Source of the DNA: Eubacteriaceae bacterium
Lineage (GTDB): Bacteria; Bacillota; Clostridia; Eubacteriales; Eubacteriaceae
DNA length: 64,000 nt
Assembly: GCA_012522805.1 (NCBI GenBank)
Contig: JAAYJS010000023.1
Coordinates: 57,976 to 121,975, forward strand
Direction: 5' to 3'
Part shown: positions 52,721 through 61,378 of the stretch, in pieces
Layout of the letters: each line of letters opens with the position of its first letter
How positions within the stretch are numbered: position 1 is the stretch's first letter
The notes under the pieces: model-generated
Databases searched by the model: none
What the model saw: only the letters and a program-made list of their open reading frames with translations
Told to the model about the DNA's origin: nothing
Position numbers and translations under genes: made by a program

Positions 52721-55564
52721 TCACATAATCGCTTCTAAGTCGAGGGCTGGGTGTCCTTTTTCGGACAAGAATTCCAGTACGGCTTCGGATTCGGTTGCAA
52801 TGGTTTCATCGCAGACCATATCCGTAAAATTGTCGATGTCGTATAACTCTTTTGCCGCTCTGTTTAACCTATCCGCTACATCGTCTTTCAGCTCTTTGGG
52901 CATCCATACGATACGTTCGATACCGCCTTCGGCAGCCATAAATTTCTTGGATCCGATAAAGTGACGGCCATGTCCCATAAAACCGGGTGTTTGAACACCG
53001 CCACCGGTCATGGAGGCCAATTCACCGAAGGTCATGCCCACAGGTGTCATACCGCCAAATTCACGGTTGACGATCACCACGCCGTTGGCTTCGGGCATGA
53101 TGCCGCAAATACACTCAAAGCAGCCGCAAGAAGTCATGGGATCTTCCAAAATCGAATAAAGCGTTACTTGTTCCACCGCACCCCTGGATAAGTCCGCCAC
53201 CATTTCGTTGACTTCCTCCCAAGCGCCGGTTCTGCTGTCGATTTGTTTTTCCTTATCAATCGGCTGTGAGGGACCGACGGGATCCAGCTCGAAGGTTGCC
53301 TTGGAGTCTAACCAAGATACGGCACCGCACAGACCTAAGCGCTCCGGTGTGACCACGCATACATGGGCCGGTGCAAAGGATTGACAGAGGGTACAGGTAT
53401 AAAATTGATCGACACTTTCGTCCGTCATGGCGTCCAAGCGTTCGTCCCTGCGCCTATAAATGGGTTTTGCCAATTCCTCTTCGTATTTTTTGACGTCTTC
53501 TTCGTTGGTATACAGGGTTACAGCACATTTATCGACAATCGTGCTGAATTCATCCCGTAGTTTTGCATAGAGTACTTCACCGATGTGTTTGAGTCTAAAC
53601 CCTTTATTGTAGGAGTCCTTGCTGATGCGTATCCAAGAGATGTCTCTCTGACCGACGTGCATCACCCCTTCAATATAATTGGTAAAGTAGTGGATGCGTC
53701 TTTCTAAAACGGATTCGAAATCCTCTTGCATGTTTTTTCCGGCAACGGAAACCTTGATGCCCAAGGGCAAGCGGATGACGTCTTGTCCCTCAAAAGAAGG
53801 ATCGTCGATGTCTTTTCCAATCACTTCGATGTGGTGGTCTTCAATATTGTTTAACTCTTCCGTGACGACCAATTCCCAACATTTTGTGATGTTTCCGCCA
53901 AATTCTGCCTTCATCATGTCTTTGCGAATTCGTTCGCCTTCAAAGGCCGAGGCAACTTGTACGGGGCTGTCGATCTCTGTCACTTTAATTTTGATACCCC
54001 TCGTATCCAAAGAAGTTTGTAATGTTTCTTTGTGATCGGTTACGGACAGCAGCGCATCGGGGACTTCGGGAACTTCGGTATCTGCTAGAACCGGGAATCC
54101 CAAAGCAATGGCTCCGGCACCGGCGGATACGGTAATCTCATCTAAGGGACCGAAGGTATTGACAAAAGCCGGGACTCTCTCCTTGGTGTACGCTAAAAGA
54201 GCACCTAAGTTGCCGGGTTCTACGGCTCCGAAAATAAGCGCAGCGCGTATGGCCACGGATACAACGTGAATGACGGCTGTAATGTCATACCCTAGTGGGA
54301 TCACTCTGAATTCCAAGCCCATTTTAACGTCCGATTCGGCTATTTGATCTACGATATCTCCCACAAGAAAGGTCATTAAACCTCTGTTCTGGTATTCCTT
54401 AACCAGTTGAACGGCATCCTCCGGTGGGTCGCATTTGCCAATCATCACGGCAATACCTGGAATATCGCCCGTTACCAGAGGAACCCCTAAAGATCGAATG
54501 ATGGGATCCGGTATATGCCCGATGCCTACCTGATCTTCGTAAGGGTTCGGGTTGAGATATTTAAGTGCCTCGATGATTTCGGCACCAACTGCGGTTGCCA
54601 AACCGGCATTCAAAGCTTCTCCTAAATCGTCCTTTCCGGATATCAAACTCTTTTGAATGTTGATGGCTTCAACCAAATCTTCCAACCGTGTTATTTTAAT
54701 ACCGGTTGCCGCATAAATGACTGGCAATCCGTAAGCGGTATCGGGAAACGATACAGCGGCTTCTTCTCCATGTTGTTGAATAGCCTCTTGTACTAAACTT
54801 TCCGTTAAATCTGCTACGGCATTTGCACCTGTGTAAATAATATCTACTAGTCCCATAAAGTCCTCCTTCGGGTTATACCATTGATTCATCAATGGCTTAG
54901 ATTGATATGTCTGATAATCTGCTATATGGTCATACAAGCTTTTTAGCGCTTCTGCTAAATACTGATTGGCTTTATCGACATAATCGATGGCTTCGTCAAT
55001 GGCTTTTGCGACATCTTCCTTTCCGGCGGCTTTCATTTTTTCCGCCCATTGTTTATATTCCTTTGCGTGTTCTTCGTTGTGGTCTGCCCAATGTGCCAAC
55101 AAAACTTTCAACATTTTGTCTTCATTACCCGTCGCACCGTGACTATGGCTATGGCCTTCGCCATGGTCGTGACCGTGGTGATGACCATGTCCGAGATCGT
55201 GGCCATGACTATGGCTATGACTGTGCGCATGGGTATGAACGCCCACCTCTTCGTCGTGGGTATGACCGTGGTCGTCCCCTGAGCTGTGGTCGTGCTCGTG
55301 GCAATGCTCGTGGGTATGTTCATGGCTGTGATCATGTTTGTGATCGTGGGGATGATCGTGGTCGTGGCTATGACTGTGGGTATGGGTATGGGCATGTGTG
55401 TGAACGCCCACTTCTTCGTCGTGGGTATGACCGTGGTCGTCCCCTGAGCTATGGTCGTGCTCGTGGCTATGCTCATGGGTATGTTCGTGACAATGCTCGT
55501 GTCCGTGATCATGGGAATGTTGATGATCGTGGGGATGATCGTCGTGATTGTGGTGATGGCTCAT
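52721..55564 (-). CDS. acsB: His-rich/helical domain fused to acetyl-CoA synthase (second AcsB)
   Basis: The 947-residue ORF joins three parts. Residues 1-142 hold about 60 His in HDH/HEH/HTH runs, like nickel-storage tails of CooJ and HypB. Residues about 150-220 form a helical domain (LLAHWADHNEEHAKEYKQW). From Met237 it is a complete ACS of 711 residues with the A-cluster ligands 'CTLCQSFAPAHVCVVTPERLGLCG' and 'SCGCFECICG'. ACS makes acetyl-CoA from CO, a methyl group and CoA at a Ni-Ni-[4Fe-4S] centre. The start at 55564 follows AGGAG; the 26 extra track codons are leader. An AAGGAGGA site precedes Met237 inside the ORF, so free ACS may also be made. Compared with AcsB1 the N-terminal third differs most and the C-terminal half is nearly identical. 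The gene has its own promoter and lies between repeats. Confidence 0.88.
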   Translation of the reverse strand: MSHHHNHDDHPHDHQHSHDHGHEHCHEHTHEHSHEHDHSSGDDHGHTHDEEVGVHTHAHTHTHSHSHDHDHPHDHKHDHSHEHTHEHCHEHDHSSGDDHGHTHDEEVGVHTHAHSHSHSHGHDLGHGHHHGHDHGEGHSHSHGATGNEDKMLKVLLAHWADHNEEHAKEYKQWAEKMKAAGKEDVAKAIDEAIDYVDKANQYLAEALKSLYDHIADYQTYQSKPLMNQWYNPKEDFMGLVDIIYTGANAVADLTESLVQEAIQQHGEEAAVSFPDTAYGLPVIYAATGIKITRLEDLVEAINIQKSLISGKDDLGEALNAGLATAVGAEIIEALKYLNPNPYEDQVGIGHIPDPIIRSLGVPLVTGDIPGIAVMIGKCDPPEDAVQLVKEYQNRGLMTFLVGDIVDQIAESDVKMGLEFRVIPLGYDITAVIHVVSVAIRAALIFGAVEPGNLGALLAYTKERVPAFVNTFGPLDEITVSAGAGAIALGFPVLADTEVPEVPDALLSVTDHKETLQTSLDTRGIKIKVTEIDSPVQVASAFEGERIRKDMMKAEFGGNITKCWELVVTEELNNIEDHHIEVIGKDIDDPSFEGQDVIRLPLGIKVSVAGKNMQEDFESVLERRIHYFTNYIEGVMHVGQRDISWIRISKDSYNKGFRLKHIGEVLYAKLRDEFSTIVDKCAVTLYTNEEDVKKYEEELAKPIYRRRDERLDAMTDESVDQFYTCTLCQSFAPAHVCVVTPERLGLCGAVSWLDSKATFELDPVGPSQPIDKEKQIDSRTGAWEEVNEMVADLSRGAVEQVTLYSILEDPMTSCGCFECICGIMPEANGVVIVNREFGGMTPVGMTFGELASMTGGGVQTPGFMGHGRHFIGSKKFMAAEGGIERIVWMPKELKDDVADRLNRAAKELYDIDNFTDMVCDETIATESEAVLEFLSEKGHPALDLEAIM
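54854..54868 (-). promoter_or_regulatory. Internal ribosome-binding site and start inside the fusion
   Basis: AAGGAGGA-CTTT-ATG lies in frame inside the fused ORF, encoding '(P)KEDFM'. The ATG at 54856 begins MGLVDIIYTG, where the ACS part starts by comparison with AcsB1 (711 versus 715 residues). It is as strong as any start in the window. Confidence 0.8.
54878..54895 (-). other. Small hairpin before the internal start
   Basis: CCATTGA-TGAA-TCAATGG is a perfect 7 bp stem ending 9 bp before the internal Shine-Dalgarno. It could modulate reinitiation at the ACS start; elongating ribosomes from the His-rich part would melt it. Confidence 0.45.
55239..55498 (-). repeat. In-frame duplicated segment in the His-rich coding region
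   Basis: About 95 bp at 55239-55333 and 55404-55498 are nearly identical, offset by 165 bp (55 codons). Each encodes HEHDHSSGDDHGHTHDEEVGVH. The His tract has therefore grown by in-frame duplication. Confidence 0.8.
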
Positions 55565-55665
55565 AATATTTCTCCTGTTCTTTATTTTCGATCTGAAATC
55601 GATTCTCATTGTTAACTGTCTGAATTTAAGAACGCATCCCAAATGTGGTGGTTTACGTTACCGTT

Positions 55666-55674
55666 ATTATAACA
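55666..55674 (-). promoter_or_regulatory. Extended -10 promoter for the fused acsB
   Basis: TGTTATAAT on the minus strand is a consensus extended -10 about 100 bp before the start codon. No good -35 is seen upstream, as allowed for extended -10 promoters. It follows a terminator, so the fused gene is transcribed separately from acsB1. Confidence 0.6.
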
Positions 55675-55703
55675 CGTTTTCCAAAATATATAAAAATGAA
55701 TCT

Positions 55704-55730
55704 AAAAAAAGCAAGGGTTTGACACCTTGC
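55704..55730 (-). terminator. Intrinsic terminator upstream of the fused acsB
   Basis: GCAAGG-TGTCAAA-CCCTTGC followed by TTTTTTT on the minus strand. It should stop transcripts arriving from the acsC-acsB1 operon. Confidence 0.8.
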
Positions 55731-55743
55731 TTTTCAAAGCAAA

Positions 55744-56330
55744 TTGATTATTGATGGATCGACGGTTCTGTACGATCTAACTTCTGTTTTGTTATCGCAA
55801 AATATAAGATATGCGATTGGTCCGATTCGTTTTCGTGTTTCCTCGAAACATTCATGTACGAGCGCGCCTAACAAACCACCACGTCGTGCTTTGGATTTTT
55901 ATATAAAAAAATCCAGAACGCAGTCTCTATTCGCTTTTTTTGCTTTGCAAAAATCGTTACACAATCAGAAATGCGGCGTGACCTCATTCGCACCGTTTCA
56001 CTTCGCTCATTTCGCGGTTACGCACAAATTTCTAGGACCAAAGGGACGTAGCCATTTGTAACGCGTAACCTGTGCAACAGGAGTCCAAGAACCCGACTGT
56101 AAGGAGGGGTGATTGGAAACGACGAACTGCTCGGACACGCCTAACAAATCCCAACGTCGTGCTTTGGATTTTTATATAAAAATCCAAAACGCAGTCTCTA
56201 TTCGCTTTTTTTGCTTTGCAAAAATCGCTCATAGAGGACCGCGTCCTATAAAACTCTTCACAATCATGCGTTTCTGAGAGCAAGCTCTCAAGACGCATGA
56301 TTGCTAGAGCTTTGCACGACTTTGGACTAA
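55744..56330. repeat. Repeat-filled spacer between the two acsB genes
   Basis: Two copies of CGTCGTGCTTTGGATTTTTATATAAAA..ATCCA.AACGCAGTCTCTATTCGCTTTTTTTGCTTTGCAAAAATCG start near 55881 and 56153. The first continues CAGAAATGCGGCGTGACCTCATTCGCACCGTTTCACTTCGCTCATTT, which matches the repeats at 52380-52715. ATATAAAAA palindromes and TTTTTGC..GCAAAAA hairpins recur. Short ORFs in the track here show no coding character. Confidence 0.7.
56262..56304 (-). other. Long hairpin after acsB1
   Basis: CAATCATGCGT...TGAGAGCTTGCTCTCA...ACGCATGATTG forms two near-continuous stems 27 bp after the acsB1 stop. There is no T-tract. It shares AGCAAGCTCTC with the interspersed repeats and may stabilise the acs operon mRNA 3' end. 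Confidence 0.6.
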
Positions 56331-58478
56331 CTACATGATTTCATCCATGTTTAAGGCCGGGTGACCTTTTTCTGTTAAGAATTCTAAAACTGCTTCCGAT
56401 TCGGTTGCAATGGTTTCGTCGCAGACCATGTCGGTAAAGTTATCGATACCGGACAGTTCTTTAACGGTTTTGTTAAGTCTGTCGGCTACGTCGTCCTTCA
56501 ATTCCTTCGGCATCCATACGATTCTTTCTACGCCGCCTTCAGCAGACATAAATTTCTTGGAGCCGATAAAGTGACGACCGTGTCCCATAAAGCCGGGTGT
56601 TTGAACACCACCACCGGTCATGGAGGCCAATTCACCGAAGGTCATACCCACGGGTGTCATGCCGCCAAATTCACGGTTGACGATGACCACACCATTGGCT
56701 TCGGGCATAATACCGCAAATACACTCAAAACAACCGCAAGAGGTCATGGGATCTTCCAAGATGGAGTATAAGGTTACTTCTTCAACAGCACCTTGAGAGG
56801 CTTGAGCAACGACTTCGTTGACGCTTTGATAAGCACCGGTTCTTTCGTCGGTTAAACCTTTTTTCTCAATCGGTTGGGAAGGTCCTGTGGGGTCTAGTTC
56901 TTTGGTTGCTTTGGAGTCTAACCAAGATACAGCACCGCATAAACCTAAACGCTCGGGTGTAACGACACAAACGTGCGCCGGAGCAAAGGATTGACATAAC
57001 GTACAGGTATAGAATACATCGACGCTTTCGTCTGTCAGAGAGTCCAGTCTTTGGTCTCTGGCATTGTAAATCGGTCTTGCCAATTCTTGTTCTAAGCGTT
57101 TGACTTCTTCTTCATCGGTATAGATGTTTACTTCGACTCTGTCTACTACTTTGCCAAATTCGTCTAGCATTTTAGCATAGATGACTTCGCCGATATGTTT
57201 GAGTCTAAAGCCAGCTTCATAGGCTTCTTTTGTCAAACGTACCCATGTAATGTTTCTTTGACCAACGTGCATTGCACCCTCGATGTAGTTCATAAAGTAG
57301 TGCAATCTTCTTTCCAATACGGATTCGAAGTCACTTTGCATCGCTCTACCGGCAACTTTTACTTCGATTCCTAGGGGTAATCGAACAACTTCACCGGCTT
57401 TAAAGCTTTCATCGTCGATATCCGGTCCGTGTAATGTAATTTTGTGGTCTTCACATTCACTTAAACCGACAGTACGCACCAATTCCCATGCCGGGGTTCT
57501 GTTGCCGCCAAATTCAGCAAACATATTGTCTCGACGTACACGTTCTCCTTCGAAAGCAGAGGATACGGATACAGGACAATCGATTTCTGTAACCTTAATT
57601 TTAATATTTCTAGCTTCTAAGGAAGTAGTGACCACTTTGTCGCTATCCGGCTGATGCAACAACAAGGTCGGAACTTCGTTGATGTAAGTTTCTGTAATTG
57701 CCGGGAAACCCATGTCAATGGCCGCTGCACCAGCTGCAATGATTTTAGGTGTCCAGTCATCAAATACGTTAACAAATGCAAAGACACGGTCTCTGGTGTA
57801 GATACGGTGTTTGATCCATTCGCCCGGAGGGGTCGCTCCAAACATGATCGAAGCTCTAACCGCTACGGATACAACGTTGATGACGTCTTCGATGTCATAA
57901 CCACAGGGGATGACGCGCAGCTCAACGCCCATTTTAATATTTTGTTCTACCGCTTGGTCGATTACATCGCCAACTAAATAAGTTTGCAAACCTTTATTTT
58001 GGTAGGATTTAATAATTTCTGCAAGTTTTTCAGGGTCTTTGTGTTTACCAATGATAACAGCAACACCTGGAATATCTTGAGTAACTAAAGCAACACCGAA
58101 GGAACGTACCATAGCGTCGGTTAAGTGACCTTGTACGTGTTCCGGGTGCGGTTTGCCGTCGATATATTTACATGCTTGAATGATTTCTGTATACATGGCT
58201 GCTGCAACACCGGCATCCAATGCATCTTGTAGGTAGCGCGTGCGGTTGGTTCTGGCTGCTGCCATTTCCAAACCTCTTTCCAAATCGCCTACTGTTTCAA
58301 GTTTTTCGCCTGTGATGGCATAGATAACCGGTAGAGCGTAAGCGGTATCCGGTAGTTTACCGACAGCCTCGCGACCTTTTTCTTCGATCGTTTTGGCAAC
58401 CAGCTCTTCTGCTCTTTCTTTATATTGGGCAACGCCTTCAAAAATAACGTCAAAAAGGTTTACAGCTTTGTGTTCCAT
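56331..58478 (-). CDS. acsB: Acetyl-CoA synthase (CODH/ACS alpha subunit), first copy
   Basis: The 715-residue enzyme condenses CO (delivered from CooS), the methyl group of the corrinoid protein and CoA into acetyl-CoA. It has the usual three-domain length; the N-terminal domain contacts CODH. A-cluster cysteines are in 'FYTCTLCQSFAPAHVCVVTPERLGLCGAVSW' (about 490-520) and 'MTSCGCFECICG' (about 575), where CGC bridges the two nickel ions. 'GMTPVGMTFGELASMTGGGVQTPGFMGHG' is conserved. It starts 'MEHKAVNLFDVIFEGV' behind GGAGGAAG and follows cooC in the acs operon. Confidence 0.95.
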   Translation of the reverse strand: MEHKAVNLFDVIFEGVAQYKERAEELVAKTIEEKGREAVGKLPDTAYALPVIYAITGEKLETVGDLERGLEMAAARTNRTRYLQDALDAGVAAAMYTEIIQACKYIDGKPHPEHVQGHLTDAMVRSFGVALVTQDIPGVAVIIGKHKDPEKLAEIIKSYQNKGLQTYLVGDVIDQAVEQNIKMGVELRVIPCGYDIEDVINVVSVAVRASIMFGATPPGEWIKHRIYTRDRVFAFVNVFDDWTPKIIAAGAAAIDMGFPAITETYINEVPTLLLHQPDSDKVVTTSLEARNIKIKVTEIDCPVSVSSAFEGERVRRDNMFAEFGGNRTPAWELVRTVGLSECEDHKITLHGPDIDDESFKAGEVVRLPLGIEVKVAGRAMQSDFESVLERRLHYFMNYIEGAMHVGQRNITWVRLTKEAYEAGFRLKHIGEVIYAKMLDEFGKVVDRVEVNIYTDEEEVKRLEQELARPIYNARDQRLDSLTDESVDVFYTCTLCQSFAPAHVCVVTPERLGLCGAVSWLDSKATKELDPTGPSQPIEKKGLTDERTGAYQSVNEVVAQASQGAVEEVTLYSILEDPMTSCGCFECICGIMPEANGVVIVNREFGGMTPVGMTFGELASMTGGGVQTPGFMGHGRHFIGSKKFMSAEGGVERIVWMPKELKDDVADRLNKTVKELSGIDNFTDMVCDETIATESEAVLEFLTEKGHPALNMDEIM

Positions 58479-58579
58479 TAATAGTTCTTCCTCCGTTTAT
58501 ATTTCAATATAACTAATCGGTGGGGTCTTGTTTTTCAAAAACAAAGGTTCCGATTGTCCGACTTGAGTTGTCGGATGAT

Positions 58580-58601
58580 GCCCTTCCCTTTCGGGAAGGG
58601 C
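58580..58601 (-). other. GC-rich hairpin between cooC and acsB1
   Basis: GCCCTTCCC-GAAA-GGGAAGGGC is a perfect 9 bp stem with a GNRA tetraloop in the 141 bp cooC-acsB1 spacer, followed by a smaller TCCGAC...GTCGGA stem. Without a T-tract it is more likely an RNA-stability or processing element that sets the ratio of the two messages. Confidence 0.6.
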
Positions 58602-58619
58602 TATTACTCCTTCTGTACA

Positions 58620-59399
58620 CTACTTTGAGCCTACAGTCGCTTCTATTTTTTCTCCTAATTGTCCGATGATTTCTCTAGTTTCTGGATCATCGTATGGTGA
58701 CATATTGTTCCGATCGGATGCAATGATTTCGTCTCTATATGGGAGGAATCCGATAATATTGGATTCCCCTACTCTTTCCGTAATAAAGTCTTCATCGGCT
58801 TTTGATCTGATTTTGTTTCCAATGACAAATACTTTTTTAACTCCGATATCCTCCGCCAGTTTGCAAATTTTGTTAAAAGTTTGAACACTTCTAACACCCG
58901 GCTCCACAACGACAATGAACGCGTCCACTGATTGAGCGGTGCCTCTTGCCAGATGTTCGATACCGGCTTCCATGTCCATGACGACTACGTCTTTTTCGAA
59001 AAGAACCAAGTGCGTCATCAACATTTTTAAAAGCACGTGTTCGGGACATACACAACCGGACCCTCCGGCATCTACTGTACCCATGGTCAGCAGTTTGACG
59101 CCTTTGTGAACTTTTGAAAACTTTTCAGGAATATCATCCACATCCGGGTTCATCTTAAAGAGTGAGCCGTAGGTTCCTGTTTGTGCATTTGTTCTTTCTT
59201 CGACAAGGTCTTTCATTTCAGAAATGGGAACAATATCAGCGATTTCTTCTTCTGACATACCTAAAGCTAATCCTAGGTTCGCATCGGGGTCCGCGTCCAC
59301 AGCTAAAACTTTGAATCCCTTGTCAGCAAAATAACGACACAGGCTTGCTGTGATGGTGGTTTTACCGACACCACCCTTACCTGTCAATGCAATTTTCAT
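58620..59399 (-). CDS. cooC: Nickel-insertion ATPase CooC
   Basis: CooC is a MinD-type ATPase that inserts nickel into the CODH C-cluster; the AcsF relatives serve ACS. The deviant Walker A 'GKGGVGKTT', 'AVDADPDANLG' and the nickel-binding CXC in 'SGCVCPEHVLLK' (about residue 113) are present in 259 residues. Which client it serves cannot be told from sequence; it sits directly between cooS and acsB1. Confidence 0.94.
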   Translation of the reverse strand: MKIALTGKGGVGKTTITASLCRYFADKGFKVLAVDADPDANLGLALGMSEEEIADIVPISEMKDLVEERTNAQTGTYGSLFKMNPDVDDIPEKFSKVHKGVKLLTMGTVDAGGSGCVCPEHVLLKMLMTHLVLFEKDVVVMDMEAGIEHLARGTAQSVDAFIVVVEPGVRSVQTFNKICKLAEDIGVKKVFVIGNKIRSKADEDFITERVGESNIIGFLPYRDEIIASDRNNMSPYDDPETREIIGQLGEKIEATVGSK

Positions 59400-59426
59400 G
59401 ATAACACCTACTTCCGAATCGGTTTA

Positions 59427-61322
59427 TTAAATACCTAAATTCTTTCTCTTCTCTTCAATATCGTCTGCGATTAAGTCTGCCATGACAACCGGGTCTTTTT
59501 CAAAGACGAAAACTGATTTAGTGGTTTCCATCAAACCTTCGGTCATAAGCTTTTTAAAGTTTTCGCTACCATCTACATAAGGCACAATACCTAGGTATGT
59601 ATTGATTCCGGAACCAACGCAGTAAGATGCAATCGCAACAGCTTTTTCAGACATCCACTCCGGTGCTACCCCTACAACCGGTAGATCGGAAATGTCCACG
59701 CCTCTTTCGTTGGCAACTCGGGCTACGATATCTAGAATACGGGAAATGTCAACACAGGAGCCCATGTGTAATACCGGAGGAATATTTGCTCTTTCACATG
59801 CTTCTTTCAGTCCACGTCCAGCTAATTCTTTTGCTTCTAATTGTAGCAAACCTGCTTTTGCAGCTGCTTGAGCGGCACAACCTGTGGTAACACAGATGAT
59901 GTCGTTTTTAATCAATTCCTTCATAACGGTAACGTGACTGTAGTCATGTTCTGTTTTAGGGTTGTTACAACCAACAATACCTGCTGCCCCTCTTAAAACA
60001 CCTGCCCAAATTAAGTCGGATAGTGGTTTAACGGTTCCTTCAATGTCTACTTGAGTGTTGACAACACGGTCCAAGCAGCCGATGGTCGTTTCTACAGAGT
60101 AGCCGATCATGGTGTCTTGTTTTAAATCCGGGATTTCAATTTTAGAAGCATCTCGGTTTTTGTAATTGTCGACAGCAACTTTAACGACTTCCTTTGCTGT
60201 TTCATAAGGATTGTGTTCGTCAAATTCTATGTAGAGGTCTCCTGCAATTTTTGCCTTTGGAGAAGTCGAAATAAAACGTGTATGATAATGGTCCACTAAG
60301 TTTGGCAATGCCGGGAAGATACATTGTACGTCCACAATGACGGCTTCTACTGCTCCGGTAATAACTGCCATTTCTTGTTGATAGAAGTTACCGGCAATCT
60401 TAATACCGTGACGCATGGTTACTTCGTTACCCGTACAGCACATACCAACTACGTTGATGCCCTTAGCACCGTTTGCTTTGGCTATTTCAAGCATTTCCGG
60501 ATCCTTGGATGCAACAACAACCATTTCTGCTAAGTTGGGGTCATGCCCGTGTAGAACGATGTTGACAGATTCTTCATCTAAGACACCTAAGTTGGACTCG
60601 GATGCTCTTTCTTGTGGAACACCGTACATGATGTCGGAGAACTCGGTTCCGATCATAGAACCTCCCCAACCGTCGGACAAACCTGTTCTTAATGAACGTC
60701 TCATTAAGGATTCGTAGTCCGATGCACAACCAATGTGGGTGGAGTGTAATAAAGTCGTAACTTCTTGGTCAATCGCTCTAGGTGCAATATTTTCTCTTTC
60801 CCAAAGTTCTTGACGTACTTTTGGTGCTCTCTTAAGGAATTTAAGTGTTCCAAAGGGCTTACCAAATTCTAACAATGCCATTTCTGCCAATTCATGGGCT
60901 AATTCATAGGTTTCTTTTGTGTCTGAACCTTCGATTCCCCATTCATTTGCAATTTGACGAAGTTTTGCTTCGTCTCTGATTTTAAAAGGTCCTTCTGCAG
61001 ACGATAAGTGCATCGCATGGACAATATCTCTTGCGTGGTCAGAGTGGGCTGAAGTTCCCGCTGCTACCATTCTTGCAAAGTTACGTGCTACGATGGTGTC
61101 TCTATCTGCACCGCAAATACCGCGTTGTGGTCCTTTTTCCGGGTTCGGGCTGACTCTGCATGGACCCATAGCACAAATACGGCAGCAAATACCTTGCTCA
61201 CCAAATCCACATTGGGTTTTAAGTGCTTTTTTACGGTCCCACATGGTTTCTGCGCCTTCTCTAGAGGCTTTTTCCATTAATGCTTCAGCAATAACATCAA
61301 ATTCTAACAATTCATTGCTCAT
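59427..61322 (-). CDS. cooS: Anaerobic Ni-CO dehydrogenase
   Basis: The 631-residue enzyme interconverts CO and CO2 and supplies CO to ACS (also called AcsA). N-terminal B/D-cluster cysteines lie in 'KTQCGFGEQGICCRICAMGPCRV' (about 32-55). C-cluster ligands are found around 'HSTHIGCASDYES' (His and Cys), 'NVVGMCCTGNE', 'AAGIVGCNNPKTEHD', 'CVTTGCAAQAAAKAG' and 'LHMGSCVDISR'. The start follows AGGAAGG. The 28 bp gap to cooC indicates cotranscription; the 194 bp gap to acsE may hold separate control. Confidence 0.96.
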   Translation of the reverse strand: MSNELLEFDVIAEALMEKASREGAETMWDRKKALKTQCGFGEQGICCRICAMGPCRVSPNPEKGPQRGICGADRDTIVARNFARMVAAGTSAHSDHARDIVHAMHLSSAEGPFKIRDEAKLRQIANEWGIEGSDTKETYELAHELAEMALLEFGKPFGTLKFLKRAPKVRQELWERENIAPRAIDQEVTTLLHSTHIGCASDYESLMRRSLRTGLSDGWGGSMIGTEFSDIMYGVPQERASESNLGVLDEESVNIVLHGHDPNLAEMVVVASKDPEMLEIAKANGAKGINVVGMCCTGNEVTMRHGIKIAGNFYQQEMAVITGAVEAVIVDVQCIFPALPNLVDHYHTRFISTSPKAKIAGDLYIEFDEHNPYETAKEVVKVAVDNYKNRDASKIEIPDLKQDTMIGYSVETTIGCLDRVVNTQVDIEGTVKPLSDLIWAGVLRGAAGIVGCNNPKTEHDYSHVTVMKELIKNDIICVTTGCAAQAAAKAGLLQLEAKELAGRGLKEACERANIPPVLHMGSCVDISRILDIVARVANERGVDISDLPVVGVAPEWMSEKAVAIASYCVGSGINTYLGIVPYVDGSENFKKLMTEGLMETTKSVFVFEKDPVVMADLIADDIEEKRKNLGI

Positions 61323-61378
61323 AATTTTTCCTTCCTCACTCGATAAGAAATTTTATTTTTATTGTAACGCGGATCACC

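Noticed and set aside
54907-55566. 219-residue plus-strand ORF opposite the His-rich tract
   Set aside because: It is an antisense shadow of the CAT/CAC-rich repeat, giving low-complexity RDRGDDRGR sequence with no start signal.
55594-55608. TGAAATCGATTCTCA near the fused acsB start as a Fur or NikR operator
   Set aside because: Only the central AATCGATT is palindromic; the outer positions do not match known Fur or NikR consensus, so it is not listed as a site.
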